A DNA stretch of 64,000 bases from Dromiciops gliroides (Eukaryota > Chordata > Mammalia > Microbiotheria > Microbiotheriidae): positions 440,942,322 through 441,006,321 of the forward strand of contig NC_057864.1 of assembly GCF_019393635.1 (NCBI RefSeq). The letters run 5' to 3'. Numbering within the stretch: the first letter of the stretch is position 1; the number at the start of each line of letters is the position of its first letter. Below the pieces are notes generated by a model. That model saw only the letters and a list, made by a program, of their open reading frames with translations, was not told the DNA's origin and did no database searches. Below are positions 48,886 to 59,590 of the stretch, in pieces. A program made the position numbers and the translations under genes.

Positions 48886-49040
48886 TTTTTTGTTTGTTTT
48901 TTTGGTGGGACAGTGGGGGTTAAGTGACTTGCCCAGGGTCACACAGCTAGTAGGTGTCAAGTGTCTGAGGCTGGATTTGAACTCAGGTACTCCTGAATCC
49001 AGGGCCGGTGCTTAATCCACTGCACCACCTAGCCGCCCCC
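48886..49040 (-). mobile_element. tRNA-derived marsupial SINE in the LRIG2 3' UTR, second of a tandem pair
   Basis: Inverted copy 20 bp after the first. The duplication 'agggcgttgtattctt' (48,700) / 'agggtgttgtattctt' (49,042) encloses both copies together. Confidence 0.95.
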
Positions 49041-49986
49041 AAGGGTGTTGTATTCTTCAATGTTGTACCCAGATATTCTGATAATTGTCTCTAACCCTTT
49101 TCTGTTTACATGCTAAAGTCTAAAAATACCAGAATGTAAACTCAATGAATGCTAAAAATTAATTTACTCTCATTTCACATGCCTTCTTTATTTTGCTTTT
49201 TTTGCTTTACGTTACTTAAAGGTCGCAATGACATAGTTGGCCCTTGTAAGGTTGAGCCGATATCTGATATCTTTTCATGTGGAAATATTTTGTTTTCCTC
49301 TCTGTTCCCCGTTTTACTTGGCAAATGAATTTTGTCCATCCACATCCCCTGACTCCATCCTCTTTTTTTGACTTCTTGAAATCACAGCCAACATTGAGGC
49401 TCATTTGTCTTTTTTTGTTGTTAAACAACCTTCTTGACTTAAAAAAATGAAAAGTTTCAAGTTAACAAGTATTCTGGAAGTTGATAGCCCCAATCAGAGC
49501 TTGAAAACCCAGGCTTCCTCTAGGATGGAATAGGTGGTGAACTCCTGGAAAAGTCCTGATCACTCAAGACGATATGGGGAGAGGGCTACTGGGAACCTCC
49601 ATGTAGATGTATGCTTTAAAGATACAATAGGCAAAGTGAACTCTGTTTCATTAACTGTATCTTCAAGAAAATGGGTATCTATCCAAGGCATAGCTCAAGG
49701 GTACTTCAACTGATGATCAAGTGGCTTCTTCATTTATAATGGATACATTTCTAACCATCACTGACCTCCCTTCCCCCAAGACCCTCTTAGTCCCTGCTCC
49801 CCCCAGCCCCTATCAGAGGATGCCAAAGTAATAATAATAGCAGCTATGGAACTAGTTGTATCCAAAGAGAGGCGTGAGTCGCGTCCTGGTTTGATGTTGC
49901 CCTTTCCCACTATTTATATTTTCTCACCTATAAGAATGTATATTTTGTATAGCATGTGTAACATTTGTCTACTGTAATATGTCTTC

Positions 49987-49992
49987 AATAAA
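49987..49992 (+). terminator. LRIG2: LRIG2 polyadenylation signal
   Basis: AATAAA in cttcaataaaacaaaag, followed within about 20-40 bp by the GT-rich stretch tgttgtgatgcccttgtc, a plausible downstream element. Confidence 0.7.
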
Positions 49993-50124
49993 ACAAAAGT
50001 ACTGTTGTGATGCCCTTGTCATTTTGCCTGCTGTATGAGAGGATGGCATTTTAAGGTGATTTCATTTGATTGAGGGAGGAGGGCATTTTAAAAACTACCA
50101 CTGTATTCAAGTAAAAAAAGGAGA

Positions 50125-50468
50125 ACAACCCTCAAGTGCCCTGTGATGCTCATGGTGGGAGACCTGGCACCCTATGATGATGCTCTGGTGGAACGTAACT
50201 TGAAGCTGGATCCAATTCTTTTCTCAAGATGGCAGATTCTGAAGGTCAGCCCCGGCTGACCCAGCCAGGCAAGCCAACTGAAGCCTTCAAGTATTTCATT
50301 CAAGGCATGGGGTACGTGGCATCTTCCTGTATGACCCAATCCTGAGCTGCCTCCCTGACAAGTAGAGCTTCCACTGATAGCAGCTATTCTCCAACCATCT
50401 CTCAGAGCAGCGAGTCTGGGACTGTTCCTTCAGGGTCTCCAGGACATACCAAGGAGGGCTCTTATTGA
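50125..50468 (+). pseudogene. NDRG2: Processed pseudogene of NDRG2 (3' coding end)
   Basis: Reads [14 protein letters not shown], then [13 protein letters not shown] sequence, a frameshift near 50,214-50,225, then [35 protein letters not shown], an in-frame TGA at 50,343, and finally SQSSESGTVPSGSPGH before a terminal TGA at 50,466. This follows the C-terminal ~110 residues of NDRG2; the SSESGT...PGHT end fits NDRG2 better than NDRG1, 3 or 4 from memory. Several parental exons are fused without introns, so it is a 5'-truncated retrocopy. Parental 3' UTR probably continues past 50,468, perhaps to the A-rich stretch at 51,371, but I cannot show that. Confidence 0.85.
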
Positions 50469-51872
50469 GCATCCCTCCTTTCCCTTTCAAAGGACCTGGA
50501 CCTCACCAGCCCCCAGATCCTCAGCTCTAAGCCAGGGGGATGATAGGCTGGGGTGAGAGAGAGGGGCGTGGGGAAAGAGACAGAGAGAGACAGAGACAGA
50601 TTGATTCTGCAGGGAGATGACTTTGACTTTTGGATTTCTACCCTAACCTTGACCTCTAACTTGTGACACCCCACACACCCGACCCCACGAGAGAGATCCT
50701 AATGTCTCTTAGGGACCCAGACCTGTGACTTTTCATTTCTGGTTTTTCTCATTTTGGAGGAAGGCTTGGAGGGAAAGTGCTATTCCTTGATCCGGGAACC
50801 TTCAGATGAAGGAAGAGAGGTTGCTGCATCCCAGCTCAGATTTTTTTTTTCCTATCCCAGGATGCACTGTAAAAAGGGCATCTTAGGAACCTGCTGGGGA
50901 TGGAGTTGCTAATGCTGATTCTGATTATTCCTTACCCCCCTAATGGGGGAGGCTGCGTGAGTGACAGTATGAATGTTTAGGACGCTCATTGGGTATACAG
51001 GGTCAGCGAAGGCCCTATGATTGTAATGGAGATGTCCAGAGGATAGAGAAGAAATAGACATAGGAGATGGTGAGTGTGAGTGAACGTGTAGGCTGGAGCC
51101 GGGAACAGGAGTAGAGAGGGAGTTGGAGCCGCCGCCGCTCGGCTGCACTAACTCTATCTATAGTTGTCAGTTTTTATGGAATGAGGTGTGTGTGGGGGCA
51201 GATCAGGGTTTGCCGCTTGGGCCGTGGCATGAGGGATGGGCAGGACTGCCCAGGGAGCAGGATAAGTGTCTTGGGGGCTCTGACACACATAGTGGAGGGG
51301 AAGTTACCTCCTTATGAGCCCCTTGTCCCCTACAACTGCCCTTGCAACAATACATCGTATAGACAAGACTGAAAAAAAGGGCTCAGAGACGTGAAATAAT
51401 TTGCTTCAGGTCACCTAGAAAGTCTTCCTCCTTATTCTCTCCCCATGATGCTCACCTTAATTCTTTCCTCCATCCTACACTTTTCCCCTCCTTCCCATAT
51501 GTTTCCCCTCCTTTCTCTCCCTCCTACTGTCTTTCCCAGTCTTTAATTCTATTCAACAATTGAAACCCACTTTCACAGACACCTGCAACATTCTGGTGCC
51601 CTGAGGTGAAAATATCTGATAAAGAGGATGTCTTTATGTAGGTTTTACCTTTTGCATGGTACCTTTTTGGATCTAATCTGACAGAAGATGAATGAATGAA
51701 CCTATCACCTCTCAGGAAATTTGACATTTTGTTTCTCATAGGATCCCGTCTTGGAAAGTAACCTAGTCCCAAACCCTCATTTTTCCAGAGGAGAAAACTG
51801 AATTCCAGTAAATTATTCAAGGGCACACAGTCACTAAGTAGAGGAAGTGGGATTCAATCCTAGGGATTTTTA

Positions 51873-52016
51873 AATTTTTTTTTTACAGGGCAATGAGGGT
51901 TAAGTGACTTGCCCAGGGTCACACAGCTAGTGTCAAGTGTCTGAGGCTGGATTTGAACTCAGGTACTCCTGAATCCAAGGCCAGTACTTTATCCACTGAG
52001 CCACCTAGCTGCCCCC
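51873..52016 (-). mobile_element. tRNA-derived marsupial SINE
   Basis: Inverted copy; 'caatcctaggg' / 'caatcctaggt' duplication. Confidence 0.94.
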
Positions 52017-52189
52017 AATCCTAGGTTTTCTGATGTCAAGTAAACCATTTGTTCTAATACACATGGCTGCCTCATCCATAAAATGGGGGTCCCAATGACT
52101 ATCTCACAGGCACCTCATGAAGAAAATTCTTTGTAAAGCTTAAAGGGCTATGAGAATGTGACTTATTCATGTTGTTATTTTTATTCTGT

Positions 52190-52300
52190 ACTTTAATCAC
52201 TAAGCATTTATTGAGTGCCTACTATGTGCTAGGCACTCCGATCACAAAAACAAAAGAGCAAATTTCAACCCTCAAAGAGCTGACGTGCTATTGGAGAGGA
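52190..52300 (+). repeat. Old interspersed repeat ('tactatgtgctaggcac' family)
   Basis: 'taagcatttattgagtgcct' ... 'ggcactccgatcac'. Similar fragments lie at 16,836, 27,190, 33,960, 37,520, 40,340 and 55,818. I recognise it as recurrent, but the class (L2/L3-like or other) is uncertain. Confidence 0.55.
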
Positions 52301-52316
52301 AACATGTAGATATGTG

Positions 52317-52374
52317 TGTATATATATGTTTATACACACACACACACATACATTCATACATACATACAATAAAT
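52317..52374 (+). repeat. TA/CA-rich dinucleotide repeat
   Basis: tgtgtatatatatg, then cacacacacacacatacatt and (catac)n. Confidence 0.85.
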
Positions 52375-52923
52375 ACAAGGCAATTTAACAGAGGGGAAGG
52401 CCTTGGCAGCTGGGAGGATCAGCAAAAAGAACATGTGGTGTTTGAACTGAGCCTTGTTCCAAGAGGGAATCTAAGAGACAGAGGTGAAAGAGTGCATTTC
52501 AGGCATGAGGTTCAATCTCTTATACCAAGGAGCAGACAGAAGATGGAATACCATGTGAAAGGAAGAAAGTCAAGTTGACTGGACAATTGAATATATGTAG
52601 GAAGGAAAGAAGAAAAGAAGCATTTACTAAGCATGCACTGAGCCAAGTGCCTTACAAATATCTCATTTGATTCTCACAACTCTGGGAGGCAAGTGCTATT
52701 ATTATTACCCCCATTTGGAGAAACTGAGGCAGATAGCATTTAAGTCACATAGCTAGTGAGGACTGATTTGAATTTGTCTTCCTGACTCCAGTAATGAATC
52801 AAAAAGTATTTCCTTTTCCTTTTTTAAACATTCTCTCATTTATTCATTCATCCACTTATTTATTTATGTGCTCACCCTCTCAATTATTTACTATTTACTT
52901 GTTTACTCATCTACCTACCTATT

Positions 52924-54060
52924 TGTTTTGAGCATTCTTTTCTTTTTAAATTTTTAGTTTCAAATTCTCTCCCTCCCCTTCCTACTGAAAAGGCAAGCAA
53001 AAAGATATCAATTACACATGTAAAATTATGCAAAACATATGTCCATATTATAAAAAATAAAAAAAACCCAAAATTATACTTCAATCTGTACTCAGAGTTC
53101 ATTGGTTCTCTCTCTGGAGATGGATAGCATTTTGTCATCATGAATTCTTTGAAATTGTCTTGGATTATTGTATTGATTAGAGTAGCCATGTCTTTCACAA
53201 TTAATTATCACAGCAACATTGTTGTTAGTCTGCAGGATGCTCTCCTACTTCTCCTCATTTCACTTTGCATCAGTTCATATAGGTCTTGCCATGTTTTTCT
53301 GAAACCACTGCCCAAGTCATTGCTTATAGCACATTAGTACTGCATCACAATCATATGCCACTTGTTCAATCATTCCCCAATTGATGAGCATCCCCTCAAT
53401 TTGCAATTCTTTGCCATGACCAAAAAAGCTGCTATAAAGATTTTTGTACATATGGGTCTTTTTCATTTTTCTTTGATCTATTCGAGGTACAGATCAAAGA
53501 GTACGCACAGTTTTGTGGTTCTTTGGGCATACTTCCAAACTGCTCTCCAGAATGGTTGAACCAATTCACTATTCCACCAACAGTTTATTAGTATACCTAT
53601 TTTCCCTCATTCTCCTTCAGCATTTGTTATTTCTGATAGGTGTGAGTTGCTACCTCAGAGTTGCCTTTCTCTAATCAATAATGATTTAGAGCATTTTTTC
53701 AAAGACTATAGGTATCTTTGATTTCTTTTTCTTAAAACTTCATAGGCTTTGATCATTTATTGGAGTATGGCTCTAATTTTTATAAGTTTGACTCGATTCC
53801 TTATCTGAGAAATAAAGCCTTTATCAGAGAAAACTTACTGTAAAAACTTTGGATATGATTCTATTGTCTATGGTACCTTTAACAAAATGTAGTTTCTATG
53901 ATTTTCTCTTTTTAATTAGGTCTGTTTTTGCTTTTGCTTGATCTGAGATCATGCTTGCTACTCCTGCCCTCTTTACTTCAGCTGAAGCATAATAAATTCC
54001 ACTCCAGCCCCTTATTTTAACTTCATGTGTGTTTTTATTTTAATAAACATTTTTACTGAA
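52924..54060 (-). mobile_element. L1-derived fragment, antisense
   Basis: 'ctccagaatggttgaaccaa', 'attccaccaacagtttatta' and 'ataggtgtgagttgctacct' are reverse-strand L1 ORF2 3'-end signatures; 53,910-53,990 resembles a separate, more 5' part of ORF2, suggesting an internal deletion. Confidence 0.8.
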
Positions 54061-54072
54061 AGTTTTGAGTTC

Positions 54073-54098
54073 CTGTGTGTGTGTGTATGTGTGTGTTG
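54073..54098 (+). repeat. GT dinucleotide repeat
   Basis: tgtgtgtgtgtgtatgtgtg directly before a SINE tail. Confidence 0.85.
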
Positions 54099-54245
54099 TT
54101 TGTTTTGTTTTGTTTTTGTGGGGCAATGAGGGTTAAGAGAGTTGCCCAGGGTCACACAGCTAGTAAGTGTCAAGTGTCTGAGGTTGGATTTGAACTCAGG
54201 TCCTCCTGAATCCAGGGCTGGTGGCTGTACCACCTAGCTGTCCCC
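54096..54245 (-). mobile_element. tRNA-derived marsupial SINE
   Basis: Inverted copy with a small deletion near the head (gtggctgtaccacctagctg); abuts a GT-repeat. Confidence 0.92.
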
Positions 54246-54284
54246 TCCCCTCCCCCATGTGTGTTTTGAAAAGAACATTTCTTT

Positions 54285-54433
54285 TTTTTTTCTTTTTGCA
54301 GGTCAATGAAGGTTAAGTGACTTGCCCAGGGTCACACAGCTAGTAAGTGTCAAGTGTCTGAGGTCAGATTTGAACTCAGGTCCTCCTGAATCCAAGGCCA
54401 GTGCCTTATCCACTGTGCCACCTAGCTGCCCCC
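54285..54433 (-). mobile_element. tRNA-derived marsupial SINE
   Basis: Inverted copy; duplication 'aaagaacatttctt'. Same orientation as the copy 40 bp before it. Confidence 0.95.
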
Positions 54434-55384
54434 GTAAAGAACATTTCTTAAGCACTTTTGTGCTAAGTCCTGGTGTAACAAAAGAAAAAGCAATATAGTA
54501 TGTACTCTCTCACATTCCAAGTGGGGGTGACAATGCATTGAGATGGGTTCGGCTGCAAAGCAAGACAAAAGGGCCCCGTGATCTAAGGGTGTGGCTTTAG
54601 GAGAGATAGCAAGGTGCAGGAGTTCTTTGGGTCCATTGGCAAGTCAGCTGACAATCTGGAGGCTGGAGGGCATAGTGGTGGGACCCATGGTAAGGGCTTT
54701 TTGTTCTTCTGTCTGGAGGATAACCCCCTCCTTTCCCTACCCCTTTCCCTGTGAGAAGGAATCCAGAGTCCCTAAGTTGGTAGAAGGTTGGGGAAAGTAA
54801 CATGTAACAAACCTGGAAAGGTAGGTTAGAGCCAGGTAGTGAAGGGTTTTAAATGCCAGTTGGTATTTGATCCTGGAGATAATAGGGAGTTACTGGAGTT
54901 GAATAAGTAGGGCAGTGACATGATCAAATATTCCTTAGGAATATCACTTCGGCAGCTGTTTGAAGCATGTATTGGAAAGGGGAGAAACTTTAGGCAGGGA
55001 GGACAATAGGCTGTTGTAACAATCTGAGAAGTGATCAGTGCCTGAACTAGGGCGGTGGCTGTGAGTGGAGAGATGGGGACAAAGGTGAGATCTGGAGGTA
55101 GAACTGGCAAAACTTGGCAACTGATTGGATATGGGGCAAAAGGAAAGGCAGTTTATATTTTTCATACACCTTCATCCTACCAGTGGACTTGGGTTTGTCT
55201 CCTATTTTAATACCTCTAATAAAGGCTAATGAATAAAAAACAAACAAATAAGTAAGCAAATAAAACAAACAATCAAAAGCATTAGAGCTTTTCTGAGGAC
55301 TATACAAGGTCACACTTCCTTCAACTTTACCTTCTTGGTAAGACCAGTGTATCAGAGACCCCACCAAAGGAGGGAGGGGCATAG

Positions 55385-55545
55385 AACCTGGGTTGGAATT
55401 CCACCTCCTCCCTGGTTGATGTCTTTGGGAAAGTCGCTTCCCCTCTTGGGGGCCTCAGTTTCTCAGGGAAAAAAGGGGGATGGGGATCTGACCTAGATGA
55501 CATCACAGATTGCTTCTAGTTCTAAACCCTCTGATCTTAAATGTC
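55385..55545 (+). mobile_element. MIR/CORE-SINE fragment
   Basis: 'acctgggttggaattccacc' ... 'cctcagtttctcagggaaaa'. Confidence 0.6.
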
Positions 55546-55919
55546 AGACATCAGAAATCCGACTCCAAGGGGGACTCTTGTACACAACTGGATGCTACTC
55601 GGCAGACCTGCATTCCAGCAGGGACAGCAGAGGTAACTGCAGTGAAAGAGATAATCATGCATAGTTAATTCATCTTGTTTTCCAACTTTACTTAAAAATT
55701 AAATAAATCTAGATCTAACAAGGAGAATAGCTAGACCAGCAAAAAAAAAAAAAACCCTAAGAACAAAAAATTTTGAACAGGTGGTCATTCCCCCCCCCCC
55801 CAAAACTTTGGAGTGAAATCAACAAGCATTTATTAAGTGTTTACTATATGTCAGGCACTGGGGATACAAATGTAAGCAGAAAGGAAGAAAGACAGTCCTT
55901 GCCCTCAGGGAGCTTACAT

Positions 55920-56049
55920 TTTTTTTGGTGGTGCAATGACTTGCCCAGGGTCACACAGCTACTAAGTGTCATGTCTGAGGCTGGATTTGAACTCAGGTCT
56001 TCCCGCATCCAGGGACAGTGCTTTATCCCCTTCACCACCTGGCTGCCCG
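55920..56049 (-). mobile_element. tRNA-derived marsupial SINE
   Basis: Inverted copy with internal deletions, inserted in an older repeat (55,818-55,920). Confidence 0.9.
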
Positions 56050-56239
56050 CTATGAATCACTTCTATAAACATCCCTGACAAATAAACGTTTATACAGCCT
56101 TTATCTGAAGACCTCCAAAGAAAGGAAACTACCACTATCCCCCCCTCTTTTTTTTGCAGGTACTATCACTATCCCTTGAGACAGCTCAGGAAAGGTTCAG
56201 GGGACTTTCCAATCTAACTTGTCGCTAAAATCTCCAATA

Positions 56240-56525
56240 TGTGTTGTCTCCCACATTAGAATGTGATCTCCTTGGGGATGAGGGCTATTTCACATAGCAC
56301 AGTTGGTGCTTTGCACATAGTAGACTTTTCATTTGTTTTGTTTTTGTTTTTTGTTTTCTTTGTAGGACAATGAGGGTTAAGTGACTTGCCCAGGGTCACA
56401 TAGCTAATAAGTGTCAAGTGTCTGAGGCTGGATTTGAACTCAGGTCCTCCTGAATCCAGGGGCAGTGCTCTATGCACTGCGCCACCTAGCTGCTCCCATA
56501 GTAGACTTTTTAATGAACCATTCAT
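56240..56525 (+). mobile_element. L2 3'-end fragment, split by a SINE
   Basis: 'tgatctccttggggatgagg' and 'gctttgcacatagtagactt', with the SINE at 56,333-56,496 inside it. Confidence 0.65.
56333..56496 (-). mobile_element. tRNA-derived marsupial SINE nested in an L2 3' end
   Basis: Inverted copy; duplication 'catagtagactttt', which is itself L2 3'-end sequence. Confidence 0.94.
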
Positions 56526-56639
56526 TCATCCCTTGATGAATGATGAAGTTGTTAGTACCATTACTCTCATTCTCTAGAACTTTGAATTCACTTTGTGTGT
56601 ATTTTCTATTTGTTGATTTGTGTGTGTGATATGCTCTTT

Positions 56640-56760
56640 TCCCTTTAGAATATAAACTCTTTGAGGGCAAGGACTATTTTGTTTTTGTCTTCATATCTCT
56701 AGTGCCTGGTACATAGTAGGCATTTAATAAGTGTTTGTTTAATTGAGTTGAATGAATGGA
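56640..56760 (+). mobile_element. L2 3'-end fragment
   Basis: 'ctctttgagggcaaggacta' and 'agtgcctggtacatagtagg' then a (gaatg) end. Confidence 0.75.
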
Positions 56761-56769
56761 AGAGTTTTA

Positions 56770-56960
56770 AGGTAGCCGGGTGGCTTAGTAGATGCAGAAA
56801 ATCGGACTTCGAGTGAGGAAGATGTGAGTTGAAATTCTGCCTCAAACATTTGTGAGCTATTTGACTCTAAGCAAGTTCATTTTTAACCTCTCTGTGCCTT
56901 AGTTTCCTCGTGTGTAAAATGAGGATAATAATAACACCTTACTCATGAGATTGGACTCAA
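56770..56960 (+). mobile_element. MIR/CORE-SINE
   Basis: 'gatgtgagttgaaattctgc' ... 'cttagtttcctcgtgtgtaa' ... 'aggataataataacacc'. Confidence 0.7.
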
Positions 56961-57818
56961 GCAGGTCCAACCAATCTTGATAGGCTTTGCATATCTTATT
57001 TGTCAACTAAGAAGCAGACCAGCTTGCGGCCAGCTTGGGGATGGTTTTAGCCTCAGCACAAAGGGGCTGCGATCTGTGTAAGTGGAGAGTGTATCAAGAT
57101 CTGGGTGCAGTGGAACCTCGGGTCTTTGGAGAGTGATCCCTTTTCCGGCGGACAAGTGGAGCAAATTGCCTGGCTGCACCACAAAGAATGGGATCCTTGA
57201 AGCGGATTTTTACAAATGCGTCTCTGTCCTGAGCCAGCACGAGTGTGCACTGAGCAGGGAAAGGTCTCTCATCAGCTTATCTGGGGGGGCTGCTGAGTTG
57301 CCTGGTCTAAGAAGCCTCCCCAACCCCTGGGGTCCTTTAATCCTTCCGTCCACCTCCGCTTCCCGTCAACCCCCTTTTGCCCGTCATGTTAAGAAATGTC
57401 CTATCCTTTTGGAAACTAATGCCTCTAGGTGGCGGCTTAGCACTGAGGATGCAGCCTCAGCCCTGCCCGCCTGGGGACCTGGAGGCCTTTGCTTCCGCAG
57501 AGACGCCTCTCTCCAGGTCTCCAGAAGGAGGCAATGCTGGTCCCCGGGTCTACACCAGGGGCTAGGGAGAAACGGCTTGCTTATTTGATTACCGGAGCCC
57601 AGAGCTGGATGAAGCCAAGGGCTGGGGAGCGTAAGCTTCTGCCACCAAAAAACTGAAGGTAGAGCCCTTTTAAGCCCCAGCTTCACTGTCCCTCCTGACC
57701 ACAAACGGAGCTCTGCAAAAGGGGAGCAGCCCCTCCCCAAGGTGCTTAAAGGGGAACCCCATGAAAAAAAGCATCAATGAAAGGGGTCACTGAAAGATCT
57801 CCTTCCTCCCTCCTACAC

Positions 57819-58070
57819 TTCCTTCCTTCCTTCCTTCCTTCCTTCCTTCCTTCCTTCCTTCCTTCCTTCCTTCCTTCCTTCCTTCCTTCCTTCCTTCCTT
57901 CCTTCCTTCCTTCCTTCGATCTTTCCTTCCTTCTTCCTTTCCATCCTCCCTCCCTCCCTCCTTCCTTCCTTCCTTCCTTCCTTCCTTCCTTCCTTCCTTC
58001 CTTCCTTCCTTCCTTCCTTCCTTCCTTCCTTCCTTCCTTCCTTCCTTCCATCTTTCCTTCCTTCCTTCTT
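57819..58070 (+). repeat. TTCC (GGAA) microsatellite
   Basis: Two long pure (ttcc)n blocks (57,819-57,917 and 57,958-58,049) separated by a degenerate C/T segment. Purine-only on the minus strand across about 250 bp, with few interruptions. Confidence 0.97.
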
Positions 58071-58135
58071 AGAGTGTGTCAAAAGGCTAGGGTGGAGTAG
58101 AGAGGATGAACAGGGAGAGGCCAAGGGCATTCCAG

Positions 58136-58154
58136 ATATATATATATATATATA
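58136..58154 (+). repeat. TA dinucleotide repeat
   Basis: atatatatatatatatata, 19 bp. Confidence 0.9.
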
Positions 58155-58662
58155 AGGAAGTGTTAGCAAAGCCAAGAAGATGAGAAAACAGGTATAGCTT
58201 GGTCAGTTAGAAGCTCACACTTGTTGAGACCAGCATTTGGTACTTTATCACCACATGAGTCAGTCGGCATTTCGCAGTCACAATATCAAAGGCTGCATCC
58301 CTACCTGGCCGCTTGCTGGGCAGATGTGTTTTAGGCAAGATAGTAAATCTATCCCTTCTACAGGAGCACCGAAATCTCATGACTGTCATGCATTTCCAGA
58401 CCCACGGCTCTGTCTGGTCCAGTATTCCATCAGCTGTGGTTGCCAAGAAAGACTTGACCTGTCATGCTCCAACCATTAGGATACACCCTCCCAAGCGTCC
58501 TTGCCAGAGCTGATGTTAAGTTTCTACTGTGAGTATTTACACTGTGGAAATCAGCAAATTCTACAGATCAGGACTTGGTTAGTTGTTTTGTTGATTGGCT
58601 AGATTTAAGAAAATGCTGGAGAAAATATTAATAATACAAATTAAGCATAAAAGTGTATGGTG

Positions 58663-58827
58663 GGGGGGGGGCGGCTAGGTGGCGCAGTGGATAAAGCATC
58701 AGCCCTGGATTCAGGAGGACCTGAGTTCAAATGTGGCCTTAGACATTTGACACTTACTAGCTGTGTGACCCTGGGCAAGTCACTTAACCTCCATTGCCCT
58801 GCAAAAAACAAAAACAAAAACAAACCC
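58663..58827 (+). mobile_element. tRNA-derived marsupial SINE, left arm of an inverted pair
   Basis: Full + copy with a (caaaaa)n tail; duplication 'aaaagtgtatggtgg'. Confidence 0.95.
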
Positions 58828-58852
58828 AAAAGTGTATGGTGGATACATTTTT

Positions 58853-58994
58853 TTGTTTTGTTTTTGTTGGGGCAATGAGGGTTGCCCAGGGTCACTCAGC
58901 TAGTAAGTGTCAAGTGTCTGAGGCCAAATTTGAACTCAGGTCCTCCTGATTCCAGGGCCGGTGCTTTATCCACTGTGCCACCTAGCTGCCCCAG
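58853..58994 (-). mobile_element. tRNA-derived marsupial SINE, right arm of an inverted pair
   Basis: Inverted copy lacking the ttaagtgact segment; duplication 'ggatacatttttt' / 'tgaatacatttttt'. Confidence 0.94.
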
Positions 58995-59109
58995 TGAATA
59001 CATTTTTTACAAATGGCTGTTAACATCCTTGCTAGTTTGCCATAGTTTCCCTTCTGGTTCTATCCCCTCTTCAGTAATAAAAGTTTTCTTGAACATATTT
59101 CTATTTCAG

Positions 59110-59590
59110 TCTCCACTGCCTCTTAGGATAAACATTCTTTATACCAGTTGTCCCCCATGCCTGGAATACATTCTCTCTTTATTGCTGCCTCTTAAAATCC
59201 TACTTTCCCTCAAAGTTCAGTTCAAGCACATTCCTATAACACCTAGTTCTTCTCCTTACTCCTACCTTCAATATAACTTAGTATATATCTTATATCCCTC
59301 TTCAATGGGTACACTTCATGTGGAGAACTTTTGGGAGAACATGGATAAGAATTTCCTAAGATGGGCAGGTATAGATGAGCTGCAATCTGCCTCCTTGAAG
59401 GGGACTCTTAGATCAATGAGATCATGATGCATTTGAGTAATTTGAAAATATTTTGTATATACTTACTTATGATCATGTTGTTTCACTTAATATAATGTAA
59501 ACTTTCTATTTCATTTTTGTCTTTGTATATCCCCAGTGCCTCCCACACAGTGTTTGGTATATAATACATGCTTAATAAATACTTTCAGAT
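59110..59590 (+). mobile_element. L2 fragment(s)
   Basis: 59,150-59,290 resembles the L2 body ('cctggaatacattctct'), and 59,500-59,585 the 3' end ('ccagtgcctcccacacagtg', 'tgcttaataaatactt'). Confidence 0.6.

Larger units (their letters stand above)
44624..50015 (+). other. LRIG2: LRIG2 3' UTR (about 5.4 kb, inferred extent)
   Basis: No splice need and no recognisable ORF between the stop codon and the AATAAA at 49,987. The proximal part (45,090-45,260) has several TAAATATTTTT-like AU-rich stretches. An L1 fragment (46,666-47,085), MIRs and two SINEs have inserted. By eye I find no earlier exact AATAAA, so I place the end here; shorter isoforms using variant signals are possible. Confidence 0.7.

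Noticed and set aside
48716..49040. A possible extra LRIG2 exon or domain repeat in the 3' UTR
   Set aside because: The duplicated unit is the SINE pair; the LRIG2 stop at 44,621 is conserved in context.
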